From: Bugulina stolonifera
Lineage: Eukaryota; Bryozoa; Gymnolaemata; Cheilostomatida; Bugulidae
NCBI GenBank assembly: GCA_935421135.1
Contig: OW285197.1
Location: 10,133,223 to 10,197,222, forward strand
Length of the DNA stretch: 64,000 bases
Reading direction: 5' to 3'
Positions 49,701-60,600 of the stretch are shown here, piece after piece. The notes below the pieces were generated by a model. The model made no database searches and was not told the DNA's origin. It saw nothing but the letters and a program-made list of their open reading frames with translations. Each line of letters opens with the position of its first letter. Within the stretch, counting starts at the first letter, position 1. Position numbers and translations under genes: made by a program.

Positions 49701-52700
49701 ATGTCAAGTAAGTGTACGTTCCATATAAGGATATTGGCAGAAGTTATAGTCTATGCAGTGGCAGGCTATGCTGATTTACTACTATAATATATTGAGTGCC
49801 TAGATATTTACTCTTCTAGTGCTGTAGTAACTGTATGTTTGTGCCTTCCAGGCTATATTTAGAACAACTAGGCCACAATATAATGTATAGGCATATGGAA
49901 TAACACAATAATAGCCTCTGTATATAGTGTGGCCAGATTAAATACCGGACCTATCAATAAAGGCAGCTAGTTATTGCCAGCAAAAGGAAAGCCCAGAAAA
50001 ATTAAAAAACTTGCACAAGTCATTCTACAGCTATATTGTAATGTTTTAGTGCTTGTTTATATACATGTTCCGAGGGTACGAGTATGCAAAGGGCTTGGAA
50101 GTTGGTAGAGGACGACCAAGTGACCTTCCACATATCACATAGAAGAGTGAACAGTTATTTGGTGCTCTTGTTGTTATGTATCTTGACGTAGGCCGATTCT
50201 GAGACTCATTAAGCAGTCCAGGGTCGACGTAGGTCTGTAGACTTTATACTCCAGAGGACTGTAGAGAAAGATCTGATATTCTAGGAACTTAAGCCCGATG
50301 TTAGGTTCATATAGAATCCGGAATCGACCTAAGTTGTAGAAGTAGACGTGTAGAGATATGTTTAAATGAGGATGGGGATGAACTCGAGTGGTATGAATCT
50401 ATGGATCCGCCGGTGGAGTTACCCGCCTACAAGAATAAGCCTCTAGGTTTGAGTTAGAAGATGTTGCTTTATTAGAGCGCAATCAACAACTGATTTCATA
50501 CAGAAAATGTGCTACCTTATATACTAAATATACTTCCGGTAAAAGGAGGTCGATAATGTATCGGCTGGCCAATAAGGTATCGGGTCCGGAACTGATGCAA
50601 CAGCATGGATGGTTCCGCCCGACGTCGGCCACCAAAAGGGTCGGCCTTGGCACAAAAGGTGCTTACAATGATCCGAAATGGAAAGTATGTAAATATGGGC
50701 CTATTCCAAGATATCGGTCTTGAGAAGTATATGATAAAAGAGTTAGTCTTGTACAATGAGATTAAGAGAAGATAATTGCTTATACATGTAATATGTGGGA
50801 AAAACCAAGTGTAATTACAATAATCTGATTGGTGGATAGCAATAATAGAGAAGACGATAAGAAGTCGATTATAACAATAAGAGTGTAATCATGCGTGTAT
50901 AATAAGTTTACAAGGTAAGACAATAATGCATGCATGGATAATATGGATAATGTATGAATGTAATGTCAATATCAGTGTGGCTAGCTCAGGGAGGCTATCA
51001 CCACGGAGGCTGTTTCACCGCAATATTACCAAACACTGTGAAATCATTTGTTCACTACTGTACTCTTTCTATGCAAACAGCTTGAATTCAACAATTTTCT
51101 CTATAAGACAATCATAAAGCACGCAGTTGCGTCTTCATAACAAAGTTGGATTTGAAGCAGCATTGAATAGTGCTAATGAGTCAAGCATGGGCAAGAGGAC
51201 ACAACTCTGCTTATAGTCGCACAAATGCAACAAACCTAAATAAGAGATGCTGCATTGAACATAGACATAAACTACATGTCATAACCCCTTTAAGATTGCA
51301 CGCGCAATGTACAGGACTACAATGGTGCGTCATGGCCAAGCCCAATAGAGAAGCACTTTTTTGCAGTATACTAATCTAAAGTTTACTATTTGCAGATTGC
51401 TATACAATGTTTTGTACTTTTGTACCACTACACTTTGTAAAATTTATTTTTGGTAGGGTTCGTCAAATTAAAATCGCGTTATGCCCTTTTCAAGCCCATT
51501 TTACCAAAATCGTTATCTTTTAAACACATGCTGAAAACCCAGAGTACAGTAGTATGTTCATACGTGTATTTGTACAGCAAATTGATATCAATCGTACTTG
51601 CATTTCCAATGTGGTTGGTAAATGTCTCACCCATGTTTCCAAGGTTTTCATCGACCACACACAAGTGCACATTTTCATGTACATGTACATTATTTTACAT
51701 GGTGTAAATCATACAACATGTGCTCAACTAAACAAAAAGCTGCTGCATGCAAGCAGCTGAAATTTGAGAAAGCAGTTGATGGTGTGTGTCTGCTGTTAGA
51801 AAACTTTGTTTTCGATGGGAGATATTCTTTCTACCTCTCATTCTATGTTTCCAAAGCACATGACTCATTGTGAACAGAATGTTCAAGATAATATTTTATT
51901 GGTCAGTATCATGATGCAAGAGACTCTTCCAGCAATGGGTTCACTGTGACTTGCTGGATTACTTTCGCACAGCCTCAATCAATGAAAGAAATCATGTACA
52001 TGTACATGTAGGTGTATGTAGATCGTTCGGCCATTGTATATACTATATAAATACAGGTACATTCTACAACTTTTGTCAAAACTGGTGTTTTTATCGACGT
52101 GAAACAGTTCTCTGACTGCTCAAAAGATAAATTCCACATATTGTAAAAAATGTCATACACACATACATGCACATGTGCAATAAATGGTCAGAGCTCTAAC
52201 ACCTTAGGCAGTGGGCAAGGCTTAGAACATGTTTACTGCTCACCAGTAAAGCTTCCTTTGAGAGGTTGCTTAGCTCGTGTAGTTGTAATTTTGTTCTGCT
52301 CACTGCGCCGGGTTGAAATCCCAGTCATAGAAAGGTACTTTCATGGACGTGAGACACATCTCTGACTGCTCACGGCACAAATTTCTTGCACAAAAACATC
52401 ACACAGGTATATACACTTGTATGTGCATGTTTACATCACGTGTGTATTGTCCATGTTTATGTGTATTGCGCATGTTTATGTGTGTAGTGCATGTACATGT
52501 AAGTAGTTATAATAATGACTGTACAGTCACGATCCACAGCCCCGTTTACCCTATTTGACTTGCACTGTCTAGTCTAAATGAACCATTGTGTATAACTTTG
52601 GTTCTAGTAGCATATGCCATTTACATGAACACATATATTAATTTGTCAAACAATGTACAACGTATGTATGTATTTAATCTGAAGAAACAATATAAGTAAA

Positions 52701-55700
52701 TATGTTGTAGATCAGCCAATCACAGAAACTGTAGCAGCTTCTGATGGTGTAGTATCTTTTCCTGAACTTCCTTCTGGATTTCCAGCAAGAATTTATGATA
52801 CGACTATTCAACTTCTCGATGGTAGTAGATCAATGACACTATTTAATGTCAGTATTGACTGTCAGTTGGACTCTCTTAGTGTAAGTATACATGACAAATA
52901 GCTAGATATAATAGAGTTATAAATATCATACCTGGTATACATTGTTTTACAATGTATACTAGCTAGAGGAAAGCTCTGCCTATTACACTTCTACAGTAGT
53001 AAATTGAGTCGCCCAACCATGCTTAAAACTGCACTCCAATGGCTAGACTCATAGACATGTACGTGAGGGTGTGATTATAATACAACAACAACTGTTATTA
53101 TCATTATATCATTATCATCATAACTATATTATACCACACTGAATAGAGTGCCATATACCTTTTCTAGTTAATCTCCTAAATTTACAATATTATGTAGTCT
53201 GACAAAAGGCTGGCACGATAAGACAACTACTAAAGCCACTAAATATAAGCACTACTACATTTTAATTGACAACTCAATTTATCTGAAGAACACTATTATC
53301 TTCCCATGTTGTATAGAGACTCACTTTATCACTTTCTGTCAATGGTGAGAGTTTGTCGATCTTATTCACGTCATCATCGTATTTCATTCTCCTGTTTCAA
53401 TTGGAATTGGTAAGCTGAAATAGCCTATGGTCTGTTAGTTTCAAAATCAAAATATTAGGGTAGGGTACCCGCGTTATTTCTCAGCTTCCTTCCCATTATT
53501 AGCCCAGCCAAGCCAAACCGAGGTAAGGTCTATATAGACTACAAATATGGATCATCTTCCCTTAGCAGCATCTTTTTTACGGCCCGCACTGTCTTCTCTT
53601 TTGCTCTATCGACTCTGAGATATTGAGAGCTACTAGTAACATGAGTGAATCTATAATCCTTCGTAAAATGTCTAAGTTCCTCACTAGCGTATTATTCCAT
53701 GGCCTGACAGCAGAAGCTCTGAAATCCCATGCCTTGAGAACATCAACTTTAACTGACTGATAACTTTCCTTGAAGACTTCTTCCGATTTTCCTAACAGAG
53801 CTAGTTCTAGGTATCCTGAGTATTAATTTATTCCTAGCAGAGATTTCTCTTCTGTAAGGCTGAGCAAGTTTGTTTCCAGTTTCTGCCCTGGTCTGTCTGG
53901 CGTGAAACTCGGTGATGATCCCTCATGTAAATCATGCAGCATCCAGCCTTTCTGTGACAATAGTTTCACCACCCTACCACTAAAAGGGCGACACCCTTTA
54001 TTGATAGCGGCCAACTCCTCCCTGTCAAAACAAAGGCTTCAAAGGAAAATCCTGGGAAAGTAGATAGGCTGGCCACATACATGTATTTTCCATGGACTTG
54101 ATGAAATGCAGTGATACCTAATTTGCTCTCCTCTTCAGTTTCAAACATTTGAGGCTTTTATCTGAACCAATTGACTGTTGAACCTCTCAAGCGACGTTCA
54201 AGTTTTAACAGCCCAACCTGAATCAAGGGACACAAAGTATCGCATAGCCGACCTTCTAGATGTGTTCCCGACGATGGAGAAACAGTCTATAATCCCAGCA
54301 GTTTAAGTACGAAGAGTGAAATGCTCTTTGCTGGAATTCAGTATTGCTGAACAAATTCAGCCAAAGATACAGATTGCCGAAGACTCAAAAATCCCATAAT
54401 GAGGAAAGAGGGCAATCGAAGGCAAATAATGCCATGTTCCCGTGCTTATATGAAGAGTCAAACAAAGAAAATATGCCCGAGGCAATGCCCGCATATGAGC
54501 AATACGCTCATGCCGCGGCTAGTATAAATACGACGGCCCACAGACGAGTAGTCTTTTCTCGTCCAGCCCTCAGTAGCGGCACTTGTACTCCTGCTCGTCT
54601 TGTACTCAATAGCGACACTTGCACTCTTTCTCATCCTGCTTCCATGATGAACACGTGTGAGGCGACTGACTATACCTCACAAGAAGGACTACTCAGCCCA
54701 GCCTTTTCTTACAATTGAAGGTAAGCAAATAGCAGTGCTACACAGTATAGATAAACCTGTATTAGCTGTGCAACCTATGCTTGGCATAGAGCAGTCGGGA
54801 TAGATGAAAATTCCTCTGAACATTTCCACATAAGAGAGCATGAACTAGAAGGCGGTGGTTACACTTCAGATGAATTGTGTGTTGTAGACTTCTCTCCTAT
54901 TTGGAGGACTCTCACCCCAGACAGCGCACCTCCACCTACAATGTACACCACCTCTCGTCAACTCGGCTCTAAGGCAAGCCAGCATCAAACTCCATCGCTT
55001 GACAGATAAGCTTCCTGTCAATCGGTATCAGCATGTGAGAGCCACACGCCCATGGATTAGCACTACCACTCAACTGGCTCGAGATGACCTAGCTCGATGA
55101 AGCCGACCTACCTCTAAATGTGCAAAGTGTGGATTCACTGGAGCAAACAAGAGGCCAAACATCCACAAGTGGCAACACTTTGCAAGGTACTACTGTTGGT
55201 GTGGCCGTAGTTCTGTCAGCAGAGATGCCCTCGGGCATCATTTCAACAGGAGATTCAGTGTGTGGGGAATGCCTGTTCCTCACAGATGCAGCCAGCTGCC
55301 AAGCACTCATTGAATTGTGGGGCGTAACAGATCCCTCATCATTAATTCCCTGTCACCCCATGATGGATGGTTAAACAGGGACCAATAAGTCTGTCTTCCT
55401 GCCTGGAGCTCGCTCCACTAGAGAGCAACCCCTTAAGAGATGACACAGTTCCTCTCTTTCTCCTGAGGTGGCCCCAAGTCGGCCCCACTAACATGTGTAA
55501 CCAAGACCAGCTATCTCCTCTTTACTGTCTTAGCTGTAGCTGTAGAAGTCAAGTAAATTGTCAGAAGATAATCATAGAATGCACTCACTCTCTTCATCCA
55601 TTGTCTATCCAGATCCTCTGCCCTCAAACTGAGCTAGCCAAATAGTATCATATCTTTCAGCATCCTTTAGACTTCTTGTCTTCAAATGGCTGTCACCATG

Positions 55701-58700
55701 CTGGATCAGTTTTATAATTTTGAGCAATCTAAATTCTCGTAGCTTTCAATATGCTTGCTTCATCTTACACTTTATAACTCGAACAGCTAAAATATAGTCT
55801 TTTAAATATACATGTACAGCTTCCATTAGCGTCACATATAGGAAATTACAACAATACATACTTTATTTGAACAAACTGTATTTATGTTTTAGTTCATGAG
55901 TTTAGACGCGACTTCAGTGGGGTTAGCCTACTGTGGGTCAGCAGAACGACTTACTCCAATCTCATCATCTTTCAGAATGATATACTCATCTGGCTTTGAT
56001 CAACCAATCAAACGCTCCATAGCTATGAAATACCCTGCAGGTATGCTAAATATTTGATTTCTGTGTATATTCATGTCAGTCTCACCTATCCAGGTTTGTT
56101 TTCATTGCACTACTAGTATGGGTAGAGCTTTGTTCTCTTGCCCAAACTTGACTGTGTCCACTTTAAAGCCACTGATTTCACAAAGCGATTATCTGTTTTA
56201 TGTCTTAAAGAAAAAATTCTGAAATTTCAAAACTACTACACTACAAGTACAACTACATAAATTACTAGTACTACTAGTACTACTAGTTCTTATGGTTGTA
56301 CTACTGTACTAGTGCTACTGTACTGGTGCTACTGTACTGGTGCTACTGTACTGGTGCTACTGCGCTGGTGCTACTGCGCTGGTGCTACTGCGCTGGTGCT
56401 ACTGCGCTGGTGCTACTGCGCTGGTGCTACTGCGCTGGTGCTACTGCGCTGGTGCTACTGCGCTGGTGCTACTGCGCTGGTGCTACTGCGCTGGTGCTAC
56501 TGCGCTGGTGCTACTGCGCTGGTGCTACTGCGCTGGTGCTACTGCGCTGGTGCTACTGCGCTGGTGCTACTGCGCTGGTGCTACTGCGCTGGTGCTACTG
56601 CGCTGGTGCTACTGCGCTGGTGCTACTGCGCTGGTGCTACTGCGCTGGTGCTACTGCGCTGGTGCTACTGCGCTGGTGCTACTGCGCTGGTGCTACTGCG
56701 CTGGTGCTACTGCGCTGGTGCTACTGCGCTGGTGCTACTGCGCTGGTGCTACTGCGCTGGTGCTACTGCGCTGGTGCTACTGCGCTGGTGCTACTGCGCT
56801 GGTGCTACTGTACTGGTGCTACTGCGCTGGTGCTACTGCGCTGGTGCTACTGCGCTGGTGCTACTGCGCTGGTGCTACTGCGCTGGTGCTACTGCGCTGG
56901 TGCTACTGCGCTGGTGCTACTGTACTAGTGCTACTGTACTAGTACTACTGTACTACTACATGTAGTACTACTGTACTACTGCTACTGTACTAGTACTACT
57001 ACATAAACTAATACTGTATACTGTATGTAGTACAACTACAACTATAACTATAATGCATATTATCCTGTCTTTACTTAATTGCTTCTAGCACCAATTATAT
57101 TATGCCGACATTTGTATGCTCGTATGATTTTCTACCTGGCTGCTTTTACTAACACCTTGGCTATTTGCACCTATGGATCATACTGTACTCTGATTATACA
57201 TGTACTCACCAACTGTAATTTATATTGTAACTATGCCTTTTATGATGTCTCCGATTTGAGTCCTCTTTGGGCCAATTATAACTCAGTAGGGTTGCAAGCA
57301 CTCGCCCTGACCACAGATTTTTCAAGGCACAGTCTCATGGCTAGAACGGGGGCCAACAGCCAACATTTCCCCAGCTAGCTCAACCTCGCCATAGGAGTCA
57401 AACCCGCACCACCTGATGCTAATGATGGCTACTTCCGGGCCCCTATTGGTTGTAAAATTAGAAGTTTTGACTTCCGTTGTAGTCACCACGAAGATAGTAA
57501 AAGGGAGATGGATTGCTCCGGCCATGAGCTGTCCCTCCCTACTTCCAAAGGCGTAAAAATATTCTATTTTTAGTGGTTGGTAAAACCCAAGTCAATCAAA
57601 GACGATTCTTCACAGTAGCGCTGTATAACAAATATTATTATATTGTAAACAAGACCTCATTCCAGGGTACACAATTATATGTAGGCGTTAATCAGCGATG
57701 CTAAGTCTGATAGTTCAAAAACCCATCAGATCGACGGCAGGAGAGTGAGTCGCAAAACTCAGGACCACCAAATAGGAATTATTATAACTGAGTAAACCAT
57801 CATCTGTTTCACTATCTTTGGCCGACATCTTGGATTGTGTTTCCCGGTTGATAAATTCTACTGTCTCTGCAACCAAAGAATTTGGGAAAACCTACGATTA
57901 GAATTTGGAAATCAGCCTAGTGTGAAAAGCCCATCGGGCCATAGTTTCCATGATGCTTTTATACGAATGATTTTTATTTAAAACTCTGTTCAAGACTCAA
58001 TACACTACACTTCATTTTAATGTCTCATAGTAACAATTCTTTACAGAGATTTGCTCAAGAAATATCAGTGAATCCTCAGGCGAACTGACATCTCCAGGAT
58101 TTCCTTCTGAATACTCGTATTTCCTCTCTTATGTAACATGTATTACCTCTCCGGTCGGAAACAACATCAGCATTAATTTTACATTCATGGATGTTTCCTG
58201 TGTCGGAGATTTTATAACTGTAAGTTTCAAAGTAGCACATTTTTCAGATCTATTCACTGTTAAAACAACTTCACTAATAAGTTAGTTGTCAGTTTTATCC
58301 ACAAAAGTTCATCATCATTCTAACCATGGTAAAATAATACTATGTGTGGTATGGCAATGCTAGCTTGATTAAAATAAGTTTGACTCAGTACATGCAAAAT
58401 CAGGATCCGAACATATCGCACTAAATACTGTTCAGTTTACATGATCCTGTTGTGGATATAGCAACTGTTTTGTTGCGTGTAAATGTGCTTGTATGTAATA
58501 ATATGTAATAATTATTATAATATACATGTACACGTAGATATACATTTTAATTACTATTTATATAATTATATAGTATAAGCTGGAGAACTCTGGTTCAGTG
58601 TATTTCACACTTTTTAAATACACTTTGCTGTAAGTATACAGTATTGCTAAGGTGTGCTCTTAGGTAATGTATATCTCTGTGCTGCACTGATGAGGTGTTA

Positions 58701-60600
58701 ATCACCGAAACAGTACATGTACACTGCATACGGACTGAGTATATAATATGTACTGTACATGCACGTTGATATATTATATAGATTTATGATGGCCAAGATT
58801 TCAGCGTTATTAAAGAATTTTGTGGAAATTCCTTGGAACATCTAGTTACGAGTACACCATCTGTTGTGATTCATTTTGTCACAGAATTTGCAACTCCTGG
58901 AAAGGGCTGGAGATTGGTCTGGTATGGTAAGTAATTCACATGTTATCCATCAATAAATCTATGTCAAAACATTCATCTCAAAATAATGCATTATTGAAAT
59001 TTACAAGCTTTTTTAATTTTATTTCTTGCTGAATTAATAATTATACCATAATGCAAAAAACTTCTACTTAACGTCGAATAGACGTGCAAACTTTAAAAAT
59101 ATGACCTTCTGCTGAATCCTAACACTCTTTGGTTTCCAATACTACACTATTTGGCTCTTGATAGTATTTATTTCAGTAGCTAGTGGGCAACTGGCTTCTG
59201 GAACAACATTAAAGACTCCACTCGTCTGTGAATATTCAGAATCTATAGCGTTTAAGTTTTAACTTGTACTATTGTTGTTTGTCTAATCTGAACCAATCGT
59301 TTATGAAATATACCCATCAATGATCTACTCTGCTACTGCTGCTGCTCCTCCTGCTGCTGCTCTTGCTGTTGCTGCTGCTGCTGCTGTTCCTGCTGCTGCC
59401 GCTGCTGCTCCTGCTGCCGCCGCTGCTGCTGCTGCCGCTGCCGCCGCTGCTGCTGCTGCCGCCGCCGCTGCTGCTCCTGCTCCTGCTCCTGCTCCTGCTG
59501 CTCAACAAAGAACTGTTTATATTACAGATGGATTCATTGCACCTACTACTACTACTACTACTACTACTACTAATACTACTACTTCTTCTACTACTACTAC
59601 TACTACTACTACTACTCCTACTACTGCTACTACTACTGCTACTACTACTGCTACTACTCATGCTGGTACTACCACCACTGACTATCCATCAACTACTACC
59701 TCTACCACCATTGACCGTCGTCCCTCTAGTACGACTCTGGATCCACAGACAATGACTACAGGAACTGCTATTTCAACCCCTGTCACTTACCAGCCAAGAC
59801 CACGTTCTATGTATAATGATACACGTAAGTAGCACTCCTTTTAAAGTTTCATACATGCGGAATTTTAGGTAAGACATGTTTACATACCAGTTTTCTTTTT
59901 TGAATAGATAGCCATACCGATGGCTTTCAGCACTAAAACATCAGGCTACCCGCGACACCAAACATCAATGTCGTCATTTTAAGATCCAAATGCTCATTCA
60001 TCACTTAGGCTAGCCATAAAAGAGGTTCTGCTTTGACTGTTCGGAGATTACTCCATCAGCTGTATTCTAATACAGCAAAATAATGTAGTCACAGAATAAC
60101 ATGAGCTCAGTTGAGAAACAGCGTACAAAATATCCCCAATTATTATTTGTGGGTTCACAGGCTACAATAATTTCTTAGATCTATCTGCTCTTGCCTTAAG
60201 TTGAATTTATGAGTAGACAACTTCTTTAGTTTACAATGAAAACGCAACTTCTGTGTAGCACCTAACAACGTTTTCCATTTTTTAAACTGGCGATGTTCAT
60301 AGAACCTGTGCGTCTGTTTAGCACACCTTTAAAATTTGTACATGTACATTTAGTAGAAGATGCATCTCAACCTAGCTCATACTGATAGCTTGCCATGTTG
60401 TAGCATGTGAGAGGTCATCCAAGTTCTATGGAGTCTGTCAGATGAACAACATGGAGTGTACCAATGGTACTTACACCGATGGGTTGTGTAGACGTCCTAT
60501 CAACCACGGACAGATCCTCTCTAATGGTGGTGAGATTCACAGGTCTTGCTGTATTGAAGGAGACACTACTGGATATGAACCAAGACAGGATATGTACTAA
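43775..60600 (+). CDS. CUB gene 3: secreted three-CUB, poly-Thr stalk, Cys-rich protein (499 aa)
   Basis: Coding exons: 43775-43799, 43916-43948, 44445-44614, 46510-46651, 52711-52880, 55893-56040, 58047-58219, 58782-58926, 59528-59824, 60404-60600. Same plan as gene 2: signal peptide 1-19, CUB1 to 123, CUB2 to 229, CUB3 to 335, poly-Thr stalk to 434, six-Cys module to 499; GC donor after exon 4 kept. Compared with gene 2, exon 7 is identical and exons 3, 5 and 10 have two changes each. Exon 4 has five and exon 8 eight nucleotide changes, all altering amino acids. The first ~70 bases of exon 6 are mostly different and nine bases longer. The stalk has four more codons. Introns differ by only about 1%, so the variable exons stand out. 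All frames are open, which argues that both genes are functional. Confidence 0.87.
44974..46048 (-). mobile_element. Solo LTR in gene 3 intron 3
   Basis: Twin of 18143-19217, with ATAT at both ends and the same length. Confidence 0.75.
46929..46997 (+). mobile_element. tRNA-like sequence, probable SINE head (unit 2)
   Basis: Twin of 20098-20166; A and B boxes unchanged. Confidence 0.5.
47181..49877 (-). mobile_element. Internally deleted LTR retrotransposon in gene 3 intron 4
   Basis: Twin of 20350-23086, with the 5' LTR at 48772-49877. The protease DTG aspartate codon is intact here (47518-47520). A 40-bp deletion at about 47887, bounded by a short GTC repeat, breaks gag, leaving a 101-codon ORF at 47893-48198. 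The same pol and 3' LTR deletion is present, so that loss predates the duplication. Confidence 0.8.
49942..51293. other. Unit 2-specific 1.35-kb block
   Basis: Present only in gene 3 intron 4. Unit 1 jumps from GCCAGATTAA (23150) straight to GATTGCACGC. Both block ends share TTAA, which fits a microhomology deletion from unit 1 better than an insertion into unit 2. The block holds a solo LTR and unique flanking DNA. Confidence 0.8.
50037..51022 (-). mobile_element. Solo LTR, 986 bp, gene 3 intron 4
   Basis: It starts TGTAATG and ends CACCGCA, with ATAT at 50033-50036 and 51023-51026. It is closest to the intergenic solo LTR (shared ends GGAGGCTGTTTCACC and TATTCCAAGATATCGG). Absent from unit 1 because of the block deletion. 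Confidence 0.85.
53577..54038 (-). pseudogene. Decayed ORF of unknown type in gene 3 intron 5
   Basis: Twin of 25429-25890 with the same in-frame TAA (about 53823), so decay preceded the duplication. Confidence 0.4.
54344..54718 (+). CDS. ORF of unknown function in gene 3 intron 5 (124 aa)
   Basis: Twin of 26196-26570; full length kept, with four amino-acid changes (R-H, V-A, R-G, I-S). Confidence 0.3.
   Translation: MLNKFSQRYRLPKTQKSHNEERGQSKANNAMFPCLYEESNKENMPEAMPAYEQYAHAAASINTTAHRRVVFSRPALSSGTCTPARLVLNSDTCTLSHPASMMNTCEATDYTSQEGLLSPAFSYN
55094..55313 (+). pseudogene. Cys/His-rich ORF fragment, frameshifted (unit 2)
   Basis: Twin of 26946-27221. Loss of one GT near 55258 changes the end to SVWGMPVPHRCS and stops at 55311-55313. 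Which of the two forms is ancestral cannot be told from two copies. Confidence 0.35.
56304..56940. repeat. 14-bp minisatellite, gene 3 intron 6 (expanded form)
   Basis: About 45 copies of GCGCTGGTGCTACT, nearly all identical, against about 14 mixed copies in unit 1. The 42-base period keeps three frames open for 200+ codons of CYCAGATALVLLRW repeats; this is a repeat artefact inside an intron. Confidence 0.95.
57422..57837. promoter_or_regulatory. Promoter-like motif cluster in gene 3 intron 6
   Basis: Twin of 28830-29245, with the ETS, CCAAT and YY1-like motifs all preserved. Confidence 0.3.
59329..59502. repeat. CTG/CCG trinucleotide repeat just before gene 3 exon 9
   Basis: Longer than in gene 2 by about six triplets and with a different order of CTG, CCG and CTC. 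It ends 25 bases before the exon 9 acceptor. The poly-Ala frame from the ATG at 59320 into exon 9 is still open. Confidence 0.85.

Noticed and set aside
56296..56965. Three overlapping 200+ codon ORFs in gene 3 intron 6
   Set aside because: They are the same 14-bp repeat read in three frames; the frames stay open only because the repeat has no stop codon.
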